Assembly: GCA_030682575.1 (NCBI GenBank) | Contig: JAUXNX010000013.1 | Span: forward strand, 62,001 to 126,000 | DNA from: Gammaproteobacteria bacterium | GTDB taxonomy: Bacteria > Pseudomonadota > Gammaproteobacteria > Pseudomonadales > Pseudohongiellaceae | Reading direction: 5' to 3' | Length of the DNA stretch: 64,000 bases | Part shown: in pieces, positions 9,683-19,105 of the stretch | How positions within the stretch are numbered: position 1 is the first letter of the stretch | Layout of the letters: each line of letters starts with the position of its first letter | The notes under the pieces: generated by a model | Told to the model about the DNA's origin: nothing | Seen by the model: only the letters and a program-made list of their open reading frames with translations | Database searches by the model: none | Made by a program: the position numbers and the translations under genes

Positions 9683-9713
9683 AGAATGGGGGCGTTTGTA
9701 ATCGCCCCATTCT
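9683..9713 (+). promoter_or_regulatory. Long stem-loop ahead of the WbpL-like gene
   Basis: AGAATGGGGGCG pairs with CGCCCCATTCT (one bulged G) around an 8-base loop. No T tract follows, so it is not a classical terminator. It lies in the 180-base gap between the ComEA-like gene and the WbpL-like gene. A -10-like TAGAAT overlaps its 5' arm. Function is unknown. Confidence 0.35.
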
Positions 9714-9767
9714 GCAGCGGCGGGGCTGTTGTAGCTGCTGAGCATTTTTTACTGCCCGGGATCAGCA

Positions 9768-10778
9768 ATGATAGAAGCTTTCATCGCCGTGCCGATATTT
9801 TTCCTGTCGGTTCTCATGACTGACTGGGTCAAGAATGTTGCTGTCCAAGCACAACTTCTGGCCTTGCCAACAAGCAGAAGCTCCCATAGTGAACCTACAC
9901 CAGTAGGCGGTGGGTTGGGAATTGTTGTGGCGTATCTGGGGGCGATGCTGTACCTGTGGTGGAGCACATCTCTGATGCCAGTGGAAATATTAGTGCTTTG
10001 TGTGAGTTTGCCGGTTGCCCTGATCGGATTGATCGACGACAGAAGGCATGTAGATTACCGAGTCCGGCTGCTTGTTCAGGCTGCAGGTGCGTTCTGTGCC
10101 CTCATTCTACTTGGCGAGTTTCCTTCGATTCCTGTTGCAAATTTCAGTTTGGACCTCTTTTTTCTGGTATGGGTCGTTGTACCTATGGCCCTGCTCTGGC
10201 TCACCAATCTCTACAATTTCATGGATGGCATCGATGGTTTGGCAGGAGTGGAGACGTGCTTTGTAGCTGGATCGGCTGCATTTCTGTTGTTACAAAGTGG
10301 TGATCTCCCGCTAGCGCTAGTATGTCTATGTCTATTTGCAGGTGCCACTGGATTTCTTGTCTTTAATTGGCCACCTGCCAGAATATTCATGGGAGACGTG
10401 GGCAGCGGGTTTGCGGGATATTCGCTCGGGCTTGTGGCATTACTGAGCCACTATCATGACACCATGAGCCTGTGGAGTTGGGTGCTACTTCTGGCGGTTT
10501 TCATTGTAGATGCGACGATGACTCTGATCCGCCGGACCGTGGCGGGTCGACGTTGGTACCATGCACACAGAACGCATGCATATCAGCATGCGGCAAGTAA
10601 ATGCTGCAGTCATCAAATCGTCTCATTTTCTGTGCTGCTTATTGATATGCTGTGGCTGCTTCCACTTGCGTGGCTGGCAGGAAAACACCCCGAATATGGG
10701 GTATATTTGGCCGCTGCAGGCGTAGTACCTTTGATCGTCGTGGCTAACGTATTCAACGCCGGACAAGAACTTTCGTGA
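9768..10778 (+). CDS. WbpL/WecA-like undecaprenyl-phosphate sugar-1-phosphate transferase
   Basis: A polytopic membrane protein of 336 residues with about ten hydrophobic helices and the motifs of the MraY/WecA/WbpL family. These include DDRRHVDYRVRLLVQ after the third helix, NLYNFMDGIDGLAG with the metal-binding Asp pair, RIFMGDVGSGFAGYSLG, and a His-rich cytoplasmic loop HAHRTHAYQHA. It should transfer a sugar-1-phosphate from a UDP-sugar to undecaprenyl phosphate, starting a glycan chain on the inner membrane. The following gene is a WbpM-like dehydratase, and the same pair sits together in the Pseudomonas O-antigen locus. The exact sugar (GlcNAc, FucNAc or QuiNAc) cannot be read from the sequence. 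Confidence 0.88.
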   Translation: MIEAFIAVPIFFLSVLMTDWVKNVAVQAQLLALPTSRSSHSEPTPVGGGLGIVVAYLGAMLYLWWSTSLMPVEILVLCVSLPVALIGLIDDRRHVDYRVRLLVQAAGAFCALILLGEFPSIPVANFSLDLFFLVWVVVPMALLWLTNLYNFMDGIDGLAGVETCFVAGSAAFLLLQSGDLPLALVCLCLFAGATGFLVFNWPPARIFMGDVGSGFAGYSLGLVALLSHYHDTMSLWSWVLLLAVFIVDATMTLIRRTVAGRRWYHAHRTHAYQHAASKCCSHQIVSFSVLLIDMLWLLPLAWLAGKHPEYGVYLAAAGVVPLIVVANVFNAGQELS

Positions 10779-10835
10779 TCGGAGGCCGCCTGATGCGGAA
10801 CTCTGGCCGATTTCCACAAGGTTGAAGGAATTTTC

Positions 10836-12809
10836 ATGAATCTATACACAGTACCCTTGTCACGTACAGTAAAGCAGATGTTAATGATGCTTGCCGACAG
10901 CGTGATGCTCGGGCTCGCGCTGTGGCTTTCTTTTGCACTACTGGGTGTAGACTTTTTCAGCCGTGAAGACAGTGCTTACTTGTATTTTGGATTGGCGAAT
11001 ATAGCCAGCGTACTTGTTTTCTTCCGCATTGGTTTGTATCGGGCAATACTGCTGTACATGGGATTGCAGTCCGGGTTCATTGTCCTGCAAGGAGTAACGA
11101 TTTCAACGGGAGTGCTTGCTGCTACCGCCTATTTCTTTGTTAATCCCTCAAGCTACGACAACTCAGTATTTCCGATCTACTGGATGATCTCTCTTCTGTT
11201 CATAGGAGGTAGTCGTTTCGTTGCCAAAGTGGCGTTGCAGAATTTGATTCAGAACTTCCGTCCCAAGGAGCCGGTCATCATCTATGGAGCAGGAAGCTCG
11301 GGAATGCAATTGGTTGCTGCATTGCAGAGTGGTGATCAGTATTTGCCAGTAGCCTTCGTGGACGATAGCCGCAGCCTGATCGGTAATACCGTGCATGGAA
11401 TACGAGTATTCAGCCCGGGCTCGTTATTCGAACTGATTGAGAACTTCTCCGTACGACAGATATTGCTTGCCATTCCTTCTGCTACTCACGCAGAGCGCAA
11501 GGAAATCCTGAATCGACTGGAGCATTTACCTGTACATGTGAAAACTGTGCCAGATCTGTTTGACATGGTGTCAGGCAAAGTGGGGGTCGATGAAGTCCGG
11601 GACATTGATATCGAAGACTTGCTTGGGCGTGATATTGTGCCACCAAATCCCAAACTCATGGGGGCATGTATAACTGGGTGTTCGGTTATGGTGACCGGAG
11701 CGGCGGGCTCTATCGGGTCGGAACTATGTCGGCAGATACTTCAGCTAAATCCTGCTCGCCTCATCCTGTTGGACAGCTTTGAGTATGGTCTCTACACAGT
11801 CGAGAATGAACTGCTGGAAGCATTGCCGTTGGTGGAAAACGGGAATACCATGGATTTGGTCGCTCTGTTGGGAAATGTTTGCAATCAACCAATGATGGAA
11901 CACGCGATGAAGCGGTTTGCCGTGGAAACGGTTTATCACGTAGCGGCATACAAACAGGTTCCGATGGTCGAGAGCAATATCATTGAAGGGGTGCAGAACA
12001 ATATTTTCGGTACGTTGATTTCGGCTCAAGCAGCAGAGAGGAGTGGGGTAAGGAATTTTGTACTGATCTCGACTGATAAGGCCGTCCGGCCAACAAACTT
12101 CATGGGGGCTACCAAGAGATTCGCTGAGCAGGTGTTGCAGGCAATGGCCTACAATAACAGTAAAACGTGCTTCAGCATGGTACGTTTCGGTAACGTGCTG
12201 GGTTCCTCCGGTTCGGTAGTTCCGCTATTTAGGCGTCAAATCAGTACGGGAGGACCTGTGACGGTTACTCACCCTGAGGTGACTCGCTATTTCATGACGG
12301 TGCAGGAAGCTGCGCAACTGGTGATTCAAGCGGGGTCGATGGCAACAGGTGGAGATGTATTTGTGTTGGATATGCATGAGCCGATCCGCATCGTTGACCT
12401 TGCCAAGAAGATGGTCCATTTGATGGGCTATGACGTCAAGGATGAAAATTCATATAAAGGAGACATTGCCATAGAATATACGGGGTTGAGGCCTGGCGAA
12501 AAGCTCTTTGAGGAGCTTTTGATAGGGGAATCAGTTACTGGCACGGACCATCCGAAAATCATGCGTGCAGAGGAAGAAGCGCTGTCTTGGCAGGATCTTG
12601 AAGCGCTTATTATGAGCTTGCAGACTGCTTGCAAACGTATGGATCTACATCAGATCAGGGAGATACTCATGGAGGCTGTGGTTGGCTTTGAGCCGAAGGA
12701 GGTAGCGACCGATCCGCTGTGGGAGCAGGCGACTGGCGACAAGGAGGCTGACAGAGAAAGTAAGGAGAAAAAGAAATCGGACAGTAAGGTCACGATGCTT
12801 TACAAGTAA
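10836..12809 (+). CDS. WbpM/CapD-type UDP-sugar 4,6-dehydratase, membrane-bound
   Basis: A 657-residue protein with four N-terminal transmembrane helices. A CoA-binding-like domain follows (IIYGAGSSGMQLVAALQSG), then a C-terminal extended SDR domain beginning at GAAGSIGSELCRQI. The segment STDKAVRPTNFMGATKR has Met where ordinary SDRs have the catalytic Tyr, the WbpM/FlaA1 feature. The family removes water from UDP-GlcNAc to make 4-keto-6-deoxy sugars for O-antigen or capsule. It lies 58 bases behind the WbpL-like gene. A Lys/Glu-rich C-terminal tail of about 25 residues is unusual but looks genuine. The product sugar is unknown. Confidence 0.9.
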   Translation: MNLYTVPLSRTVKQMLMMLADSVMLGLALWLSFALLGVDFFSREDSAYLYFGLANIASVLVFFRIGLYRAILLYMGLQSGFIVLQGVTISTGVLAATAYFFVNPSSYDNSVFPIYWMISLLFIGGSRFVAKVALQNLIQNFRPKEPVIIYGAGSSGMQLVAALQSGDQYLPVAFVDDSRSLIGNTVHGIRVFSPGSLFELIENFSVRQILLAIPSATHAERKEILNRLEHLPVHVKTVPDLFDMVSGKVGVDEVRDIDIEDLLGRDIVPPNPKLMGACITGCSVMVTGAAGSIGSELCRQILQLNPARLILLDSFEYGLYTVENELLEALPLVENGNTMDLVALLGNVCNQPMMEHAMKRFAVETVYHVAAYKQVPMVESNIIEGVQNNIFGTLISAQAAERSGVRNFVLISTDKAVRPTNFMGATKRFAEQVLQAMAYNNSKTCFSMVRFGNVLGSSGSVVPLFRRQISTGGPVTVTHPEVTRYFMTVQEAAQLVIQAGSMATGGDVFVLDMHEPIRIVDLAKKMVHLMGYDVKDENSYKGDIAIEYTGLRPGEKLFEELLIGESVTGTDHPKIMRAEEEALSWQDLEALIMSLQTACKRMDLHQIREILMEAVVGFEPKEVATDPLWEQATGDKEADRESKEKKKSDSKVTMLYK

Positions 12810-12892
12810 ATTACTCTAACAGCCTCGATCAGGTGCTGGCGCCATCGCCCCTCTCTTCTTCCTCGAAAAGGGGGGGCTTGACCAGATTCAGC

Positions 12893-13456
12893 TTATTCTC
12901 TGGTGACGGAGATAATAACTACAGGTTCAACAGGCACATCTTGATGGCCACGTTGGCTACCAGTTTGCACTGTGGCAATCTGATCAACTATATCCATTCC
13001 TTCGATAACTTCTGCGAAGACCGCATAACCAAATCCGCGCGCTGTTTGATCTGTATGATCAAGAAAGTTGTTGTCGACTAGATTGATGAAAAACTGGCTG
13101 CTTGCACTATCGACGACCTGAGTTCTAGCCATTGCCAATGTGCCACGATTATTCTTCAACTCCGCAGTAGCTTCATTCTTGATTGGCTCATATGTTGACT
13201 GCTCAAGCAGATCAGAGTTGTATCCGCCGCCTTGAATCATGAAACCGGGTATGATTCTGTGAAATACGAGACCATCGTAAAATTTGTTGTCCGTATAGCG
13301 AAGGAAGTTGGCGACGGTTATGGGTGCTTTGTCGGCCCAGAGTTCAATTTTCACAGTACCCTTGTTGGTTTCCATAACAACAACGGGGTTAACGCCTTCG
13401 GTAGCTGTTGCGACGGTGCTGATTGTGAAGATAAGGGTGAAGAATAAGGATCGCAT
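12893..13456 (-). CDS. ppiA: Periplasmic peptidyl-prolyl cis-trans isomerase, cyclophilin type
   Basis: Cyclophilin fold of 187 residues with an N-terminal signal sequence (MRSLFFTLIFTISTVATA), so the enzyme should act in the periplasm. Core motifs are present: NFLRYTDNKFYDGLVFHRIIPGFMIQGGG with the catalytic Arg, NNRGTLAMART, SSQFFINLVDN, and YAVFAEVIEGMDIVD. The gene faces wbpM and ends 83 bases from it. The ATG at 13456 has AGGAG 9 bases upstream on the minus strand. An open frame extending further upstream has no cyclophilin homology and was excluded. Confidence 0.93.
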   Translation of the reverse strand: MRSLFFTLIFTISTVATATEGVNPVVVMETNKGTVKIELWADKAPITVANFLRYTDNKFYDGLVFHRIIPGFMIQGGGYNSDLLEQSTYEPIKNEATAELKNNRGTLAMARTQVVDSASSQFFINLVDNNFLDHTDQTARGFGYAVFAEVIEGMDIVDQIATVQTGSQRGHQDVPVEPVVIISVTRE

Positions 13457-13502
13457 TGGGTTCGAGCTCCTGTGTACGCGAAGATGGACTAAAAACGCGG
13501 AC

Positions 13503-13531
13503 ACTATACCGTATTGTACCGAGTACGATAA
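13503..13531 (-). promoter_or_regulatory. Candidate sigma-70 promoter for ppiA
   Basis: On the minus strand TTATCG (-35) and TATAGT (-10) are separated by 17 bases, about 45 bases before the ppiA start. Only the -10 is a strong match. Confidence 0.4.
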
Positions 13532-13634
13532 GTCCCTGTGGGGGGAGGCTGTAGTAGTGAGTTGGTTCTGAGGTATGGGTAGATTCGCGATGTTGAAGTC
13601 GAGCGGAAGATCACGATGATGGGGGTCACTTATA

Positions 13635-13709
13635 TGGCTGCCCAACCTGGGCTCGAACCAGGAACCAAGTGATTAACAGTCACCTACTCTACCATTGAGC
13701 TATTGGGCA
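13635..13709 (-). tRNA. tRNA-Asn (anticodon GTT)
   Basis: A 75-base minus-strand cloverleaf. The acceptor TGCCCAA pairs with TTGGGCA, the D arm is AGCTCAATGGTAGAGT, the anticodon loop CTGTTAA gives GTT, and the T arm is CCTGGTTCGAGCCCAGG. The 3' CCA is encoded. It lies between ppiA and uvrB. Confidence 0.97.
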
Positions 13710-13868
13710 GTGATTTGAAGTCATACATCTGTATGTCGTCAAAGCGTGCGTATACTAATCACAATCCCGGGGGTGGTCAACCCTTATCTGGCCGCGATCT
13801 GTTTGGTTCCTATTACTGTTATACTCTCCCGGTTGACAATTCTGCTTTCGGATATTCTGACATTCAAA

Positions 13869-15893
13869 ATGCAAACTCCTTTCAAGATTCATTCCCGTTT
13901 CAAGCCAGCCGGGGACCAGCCTCAAGCTATTCAGAAGCTGGTTGACGGGTTGAAGAACGGGTTTGCTGCACAGACGCTTCTAGGCGTCACCGGCTCAGGT
14001 AAAACTTTTACAATTGCAAATGTGATTGAGCGGACACAGCGCCCTGCGTTGATCATGGCCCCAAACAAGACTCTAGCTGCACAACTGTATGGTGAGTTCT
14101 CCGAGTTTTTTCCAGACAACGCAGTTGAGTATTTCGTTTCTTATTACGACTACTACCAACCTGAAGCGTACGTACCATCGTCGGACCTCTATATCGAGAA
14201 AGATTCCTCTATCAACGAACACATTGAACAGATGCGTCTGTCGGCAACCAAGGCTCTACTTGAACGACCCGATGTCATTGTTGTGGCAACTGTGTCTGCG
14301 ATCTATGGCCTTGGAGACCCTAAATCCTATTTGCAGATGGTGCTGCACCTTGATCGTGGTGACAAAGTGGATCAGCGCAGTATTCTGCGTCGACTTGCCG
14401 AGTTGCAATACACACGTAACGATATGGAGCTGCATCGTGCTACCTATAGAGTTCGTGGAGACGTCATCGATGTTTATCCGGCCGAATCGAACAAGCACGC
14501 CATTCGTATTGAATTGTTCGATGACGAGATAGAGAGCCTGTCCTATTTCGATTCATTGACAGGAGTGATAATCAAGAAGGTGCCGCGACTTACAGTTTTC
14601 CCTAAATCCCACTACGTGACGCCACGCCATACGATGCTTGACGCCATGGACGAGATTAAACGGGAGTTGAACGAGCGACTGACTCAGTTAGAGGGGAATC
14701 ACCAACTCGTAGAAGCGCAGCGACTTGCACAGCGTACCCGATTCGATTTGGAGATGATCTCGGAGCTGGGCTACTGCACTGGTATAGAAAACTATTCCCG
14801 CTACCTTTCCGGTCGCAGTGCTGGACAGCCACCCCCCACCCTCTATGACTATCTACCCTCGAACGCTATCGTAATTGCGGACGAGTCACATGTCTCTATT
14901 CCGCAACTGGGAGCGATGTACAAGGGGGACCGATCCCGTAAGGAGACGTTGGTTCAGTATGGTTTTAGGCTGCCGTCGGCGTTGGATAACCGACCCTTGA
15001 GATTCGAAGAATGGGAGCAGATGGCTCCGCAGATCATTTATGTATCAGCTACTCCTGGTCCTTATGAGGAAGCGCATGCTGGACAACTTGTGCGGCAATT
15101 GGTTCGTCCCACAGGGCTTGTCGATCCTGTGCTTGAGGTCAGGCCGGCGACATCACAGGTTGATGATCTACTTTCCGAAATCCGCATGATCGTAGGTCGG
15201 CAGGAGCGAGTCCTCGTGACAGTGCTCACCAAAAGAATGGCAGAGGATCTCACTGATTATTTAGCGGAGCACAGCGTCAAGGTTCGCTATCTGCATTCCG
15301 ATATTGAAACGGTCGAGCGCTCTGAAATCATTCGTGATTTGCGACTTGGAAACTTCGATGTTCTTGTCGGAATCAATCTGCTGCGTGAGGGACTTGATAT
15401 TCCGGAAGTGTCACTTGTTGCTATTCTGGACGCTGACAAGGAAGGATTCCTGCGCTCTGAACGCTCGTTGATTCAAACTATAGGTAGAGCTGCGCGCAAT
15501 CTGAATGGCAGAGCCATTCTCTACGCGGATCGCATGACAGGTTCAATGGAAAGAGCGATCGCAGAGTCCGAGAGGCGGCGTAATGTCCAGCTTGAATTCA
15601 ACATTGCGAACAACATTACACCTGTGGGTGTAAATAAACGAGTCACCGATGTCATGGAGGGTGCCTATGCCGGAGCATCGGAGGGACGGAGTGGCAGGCG
15701 GGCAAGAGCGGTAGCTGACAAGAAAGCGAACTACGATGCAGGGGGGATCAATTTGGACAGTAAATCGTTGGCAAAGGAGATTAGTCGTCTCGAAATACGT
15801 ATGTACGAATTTGCTCGAAATCTGGATTTCGAGGAGGCCGCGGCAACACGAGATAAAATTGCATTTCTTAAGATGCAACTGCTGAAAGTTTGA
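13869..15893 (+). CDS. uvrB: Excinuclease ABC subunit B
   Basis: DNA-damage recognition helicase-like subunit of nucleotide excision repair, 674 residues (E. coli 673). Walker A is [10 protein letters not shown] near residue 39. The beta-hairpin that clamps DNA includes [12 protein letters not shown]. Later motifs are [31 protein letters not shown] and IGRAARN. The C-terminal UVR coiled-coil ([27 protein letters not shown]) binds UvrC. The ATG at 13869 starts [18 protein letters not shown], the expected N-terminus. An in-frame extension upstream to 13746 has no homology. I saw no convincing LexA box in the 160 bases before it. Confidence 0.97.
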   Translation: MQTPFKIHSRFKPAGDQPQAIQKLVDGLKNGFAAQTLLGVTGSGKTFTIANVIERTQRPALIMAPNKTLAAQLYGEFSEFFPDNAVEYFVSYYDYYQPEAYVPSSDLYIEKDSSINEHIEQMRLSATKALLERPDVIVVATVSAIYGLGDPKSYLQMVLHLDRGDKVDQRSILRRLAELQYTRNDMELHRATYRVRGDVIDVYPAESNKHAIRIELFDDEIESLSYFDSLTGVIIKKVPRLTVFPKSHYVTPRHTMLDAMDEIKRELNERLTQLEGNHQLVEAQRLAQRTRFDLEMISELGYCTGIENYSRYLSGRSAGQPPPTLYDYLPSNAIVIADESHVSIPQLGAMYKGDRSRKETLVQYGFRLPSALDNRPLRFEEWEQMAPQIIYVSATPGPYEEAHAGQLVRQLVRPTGLVDPVLEVRPATSQVDDLLSEIRMIVGRQERVLVTVLTKRMAEDLTDYLAEHSVKVRYLHSDIETVERSEIIRDLRLGNFDVLVGINLLREGLDIPEVSLVAILDADKEGFLRSERSLIQTIGRAARNLNGRAILYADRMTGSMERAIAESERRRNVQLEFNIANNITPVGVNKRVTDVMEGAYAGASEGRSGRRARAVADKKANYDAGGINLDSKSLAKEISRLEIRMYEFARNLDFEEAAATRDKIAFLKMQLLKV

Positions 15894-15961
15894 TCTTCAC
15901 TTTCAGTACATTACAACCCTCTGGTCTTACTGTATTTTTTGCTGGCAACAGTGTGATTGTA

Positions 15962-15990
15962 TTGTAGTTTCAATTTCATGCCCCTATAAT
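15962..15990 (+). promoter_or_regulatory. Sigma-70 promoter of tRNA-Val
   Basis: TTGTAG (-35) and a perfect TATAAT (-10) are separated by 17 bases, ending 26 bases before the tRNA. The GC-rich CGCCG after the -10 resembles the discriminator of stringently controlled stable-RNA promoters. Confidence 0.65.
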
Positions 15991-16016
15991 CGCCGTTCTT
16001 TTGCGGGAGCCCATTC

Positions 16017-16093
<77 letters not shown>

Positions 16094-16174
16094 GAATGTG
16101 CCCCGCTACGGTACCCAATGAGTTAGCCCCGCTGTTCAGTTCGTGTAAGTTGAACCAATGAATTTGCAAGATAT

Positions 16175-16207
16175 GAGTCAGAAGGCGAAAGATTCTGACT
16201 CTTTTTT
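16175..16207 (+). terminator. Rho-independent terminator between tRNA-Val and thrS, possibly a thrS attenuator
   Basis: GAGTCAGAA pairs perfectly with TTCTGACTC around a 9-base loop and is followed by six T. The T tract ends only 18 bases before the thrS start, with the thrS ribosome-binding site AGGAA between. It may simply end the tRNA transcript, or it may control thrS. Confidence 0.75.
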
Positions 16208-16225
16208 ATTGCCATCAGGAACGTC

Positions 16226-18145
16226 ATGCCGTCAGTAGTATTGCCAGATGGGAGCACACGCTCCTTTGATACCCCGCTCAGTGTAGCCGACGTTGCTGCG
16301 TCCATTGGCGCGGGTCTGGTGCGAGCTGCTCTTGCGGGCAGAGTCGATGGCACTCTGGTGGACACCTCATTCGTCATCGACCGGGATTGTGAGCTTGCCA
16401 TCGTGACCGAGCGTGACGCGGATGGCTTGGAAGTGATTCGTCATTCCTGCGCGCATCTTATGGCCCAGGCAGTGCAGCGACTTTTTCCTGAAGCTCAGGT
16501 GACCATTGGCCCCGTGATTGATGACGGCTTTTTCTACGACTTCGCCTACGCTCGCCCCTTCACGCCTGAAGATCTCGCGAAAATTGAAGAGCAGATGTGG
16601 CAGATCGTTAAGGAAAATCTTCCCGTATTTCGTTTCGTCATGAGTCGCGACGAAGCAATCGCGATGTTTGAGTCAATGGGCGAAAGGTACAAAGTCGAGA
16701 TTATCAAGAGTATTCCTGGTGAAGAAGCGCTGTCCTTTTACAGGCAAGGCGAATTCATTGATCTGTGCCGTGGTCCCCATGTGCCGGAAACGGGCAAGTT
16801 CAAGGCTTTCAAACTGACATCAGTCGCAGGTGCCTATTGGCGTGGCGATGCGAAGAATGAAATGTTGCAGCGAGTTTATGGTACGGCCTGGGGTGACAAG
16901 AAGGCGTTGGAGCAATATCTTCAGCGATTGGAAGAAGCTGAGAAACGCGATCATCGCAAGATTGGCAAGAAGTTGGAACTGTTCCATTTTCAGGAAGAAG
17001 CGCCAGGTATGGTGTTCTGGCACCCGAAAGGTTGGGCTATTTACCAGACAATCCAAAGCTATATGCAAACTCTGCAGCGCGCCAACGGCTATCTGGAGAT
17101 TCGTACTCCCCAACTCGTGGATTACTCCCTGTGGGAGCGCTCCGGTCACGCTGACAAATTTGCCGATCAGATGTTCAGTGTTGAGTCGGAAAACCGCCTT
17201 TATGCTATCAAACCGATGAACTGCCCCTGTCATATCCAAGTGTTCAATCAGGGGTTGAAGAGCTATCGCGACCTCCCAATGCGGTTAGCCGAATTCGGGT
17301 CATGCCATCGTTATGAGCCATCTGGCAGTATGCACGGTTTGATGCGAGTCCGCAGCTTTACCCAAGACGATGGTCACATTTTCTGTGCGGAATCCAGTAT
17401 CCAGGACGAAGTGGCGGAATTCATGAAGCTGCTTTTCGGGGTATACAAGGATTTTGGATTTGACGACATTATCCTGCGTCTCTCCACCCGTCCCGAAAAA
17501 CGGGTAGGAAGTGATGTTTTATGGGACAAGTCAGAAGCCGCGCTCAAACAAGCCCTGCAAAAAACAGGTCTTCCATGGGAATTGCTACCCGGAGAAGGCG
17601 CATTCTACGGTCCCAAGATTGAGTTCTCGCTGAAAGATTGTATGGGGCGCGTACAGCAGTGTGGTACTATCCAGGTCGATTTTTCCATGCCTGAGCGCCT
17701 TGGTGCTCAGTATGTTGCTGAAGATGGCAGTCGGCAGACCCCAGTGATGTTGCATCGAGCCATTTTGGGATCCTTCGAGCGCTTCATCGGCGTGCTGATC
17801 GAACATTATGCAGGTGTGCTGCCAGTGTGGTTGGCGCCCGAGCAGGTTGTGGTGCTAAATATCACAGATAAACAGAGCGAATTCTGCCAGCAGGTGCAAA
17901 AATCCTTGTCAGACAAAGGGTTTCGCGTGTCTGCCGACTTGAGAAACGAGAAGATCGGCTTTAAAATCCGCGAGCACACGATCCAGAGGACGCCATTCCT
18001 TCTGGTCGCTGGCGACAGAGAAGTGGAAACCGGTACGGTTTCCGTGCGCACAAGAGCCGGAGAAGACTTGGGCCGCATGACGATTGAGCAGTTCTGCGAT
18101 CATCTTGCCACTGAGGTTGCCAGGTTCGGGCGTACACAGAACTGA
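16226..18145 (+). CDS. thrS: Threonine--tRNA ligase
   Basis: Charges tRNA-Thr; 639 residues, normal for class II ThrRS. Domains in order are TGS (residues 1-62), the editing domain with [11 protein letters not shown] near residue 72 and the [13 protein letters not shown] segment, the class II catalytic core, and an anticodon-binding domain at the C-terminus. The zinc ligands are recognisable: Cys333 in [10 protein letters not shown], a His in [11 protein letters not shown], and a His in [14 protein letters not shown]. The ATG at 16226 has AGGAA 8 bases upstream. It heads the classical thrS-infC-rpmI-rplT-pheST-ihfA block. In E. coli ThrRS represses its own translation through a leader that mimics tRNA. 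I did not find an obvious mimic here, only the hairpin at 16175. Confidence 0.98.
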   Translation: MPSVVLPDGSTRSFDTPLSVADVAASIGAGLVRAALAGRVDGTLVDTSFVIDRDCELAIVTERDADGLEVIRHSCAHLMAQAVQRLFPEAQVTIGPVIDDGFFYDFAYARPFTPEDLAKIEEQMWQIVKENLPVFRFVMSRDEAIAMFESMGERYKVEIIKSIPGEEALSFYRQGEFIDLCRGPHVPETGKFKAFKLTSVAGAYWRGDAKNEMLQRVYGTAWGDKKALEQYLQRLEEAEKRDHRKIGKKLELFHFQEEAPGMVFWHPKGWAIYQTIQSYMQTLQRANGYLEIRTPQLVDYSLWERSGHADKFADQMFSVESENRLYAIKPMNCPCHIQVFNQGLKSYRDLPMRLAEFGSCHRYEPSGSMHGLMRVRSFTQDDGHIFCAESSIQDEVAEFMKLLFGVYKDFGFDDIILRLSTRPEKRVGSDVLWDKSEAALKQALQKTGLPWELLPGEGAFYGPKIEFSLKDCMGRVQQCGTIQVDFSMPERLGAQYVAEDGSRQTPVMLHRAILGSFERFIGVLIEHYAGVLPVWLAPEQVVVLNITDKQSEFCQQVQKSLSDKGFRVSADLRNEKIGFKIREHTIQRTPFLLVAGDREVETGTVSVRTRAGEDLGRMTIEQFCDHLATEVARFGRTQN

Positions 18146-18188
18146 CACTATTTTATTAACTGGATCCGGAGAGAATTAACTAGCGCCT

Positions 18189-18719
18189 ATGAGGAGTAGT
18201 TCTAAGAAGCCCGTAATTAACGAGCATATAGATGCCAGCGAGGTTCGCCTGGTGTTGGCCAATGGGGATCAAGCCGGCATCGTGTCTATAGACGAAGCGA
18301 GAGCTGCTGCCGCTGAAGTAAAACTGGATTTGGTGATGATTGCGCCGGAGGCCGAGCCGCCCGTGTGCAAGATCATGGATTACGGCAAACACATTTTTGA
18401 TCTCAAGAAGCAGAAGGTTGCCAACAAGAAGAAGCAACACAAACAGACTGTCAAAGAGATAAAGTTTAGACCAGGGACGGAGGAAGGGGATTATCAGGTA
18501 AAACTACGCAACCTGATACGTTTCCTCAACGATGGGGACAAGGCCAAGGTGTCATTACGATTCCGCGGTCGTGAGCTTGCCCATCAGCATCTTGGGCTGG
18601 AGCTGGTGCAGCGGATCGGAAGAGATCTTGCTGAGTTCGGCACAGTGGAACAGGAACCCAAGATGGAGGGACGACAGATCGTTATGGTCTTGTCGCCCAC
18701 TAAAAAGAAGAAGCCATAG
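18189..18719 (+). CDS. infC: Translation initiation factor IF-3
   Basis: Prevents premature 50S joining and checks the start codon-anticodon pair. Both IF3 domains are present in 176 residues: [34 protein letters not shown], the basic linker, [21 protein letters not shown] and [18 protein letters not shown]. The start is uncertain. Nearly all bacteria use AUU as part of autoregulation, but the frame has a stop at 18177. The ATG at 18189 is the first usable start, and its nearest Shine-Dalgarno (GGAGAG at 18168) is 15 bases away. An ATT at 18175 lies in the neighbouring frame. The protein identity is not in doubt. Confidence 0.93.
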   Translation: MRSSSKKPVINEHIDASEVRLVLANGDQAGIVSIDEARAAAAEVKLDLVMIAPEAEPPVCKIMDYGKHIFDLKKQKVANKKKQHKQTVKEIKFRPGTEEGDYQVKLRNLIRFLNDGDKAKVSLRFRGRELAHQHLGLELVQRIGRDLAEFGTVEQEPKMEGRQIVMVLSPTKKKKP

Positions 18720-18728
18720 CGCAAACAT

Positions 18729-18800
18729 CCATTGCTGTCTTTAGACCGCCGACGGTAGAACCGGGGTCCGTTTTACAGGCAGATAGCAATGGATTTTTTT
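18729..18800 (+). terminator. Terminator or L20-type leader structure between infC and rpmI
   Basis: CCATTGCT at 18729 pairs with AGCAATGG at 18785, followed by A and seven T. The 48-base apical region itself holds small pairings (GTCT/AGAC). This would cut infC off from rpmI-rplT, or act as an attenuator whose folding responds to a ribosomal protein. Confidence 0.6.
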
Positions 18801-18834
18801 GTACCTGTGGTTTCATTAACCAACCCTTAGCTGT

Positions 18835-18858
18835 CTCTCAGGTATCGGAATTTGAGAG
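18835..18858 (+). promoter_or_regulatory. Hairpin upstream of rpmI ribosome-binding site
   Basis: CTCTCA and TGAGAG form a 6-bp stem about 20 bases before the rpmI start. L20 represses rpmI-rplT translation in E. coli through an upstream RNA structure. This could be part of such a site, but that is inference. Confidence 0.25.
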
Positions 18859-18879
18859 TCGACAAATGCGGAGTATGCA

Positions 18880-19080
18880 ATGAGTAACAAGATCAAGACC
18901 CATCGCGGCGCAGCCAAGCGGTTCAAACAGACCGCTGGCGGCTGGAAGCGCAAGAGCGCCAACAAGAGCCACATCCTCACTAAAATGACGACCAAACGTA
19001 AGCGTCAGTTGAGAGGCACGTCACTGATCCAAGCCTGTGACAAGCCCCTTATCGACCGCATGCTTGGCAAGCGTTTCTAA
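18880..19080 (+). CDS. rpmI: 50S ribosomal protein L35
   Basis: A 66-residue, strongly basic protein with the L35 pattern: [22 protein letters not shown], then [17 protein letters not shown] and ending in MLGKRF. Expected length is 64-66. CGGAG lies 7 bases before the ATG. It is followed 25 bases later by rplT, its usual partner. The 160-base gap to infC is longer than usual for this operon and contains a strong hairpin plus T tract at 18729-18800. Confidence 0.98.
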   Translation: MSNKIKTHRGAAKRFKQTAGGWKRKSANKSHILTKMTTKRKRQLRGTSLIQACDKPLIDRMLGKRF

Positions 19081-19105
19081 CACCCAATTTTGAGAGGATA
19101 GTAAA

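Noticed and set aside
13710-13868. LexA box or clear promoter before uvrB
   Set aside because: No CTG-N10-CAG palindrome was found. The TTGACA at about 13833 has no -10 at suitable spacing before the start.
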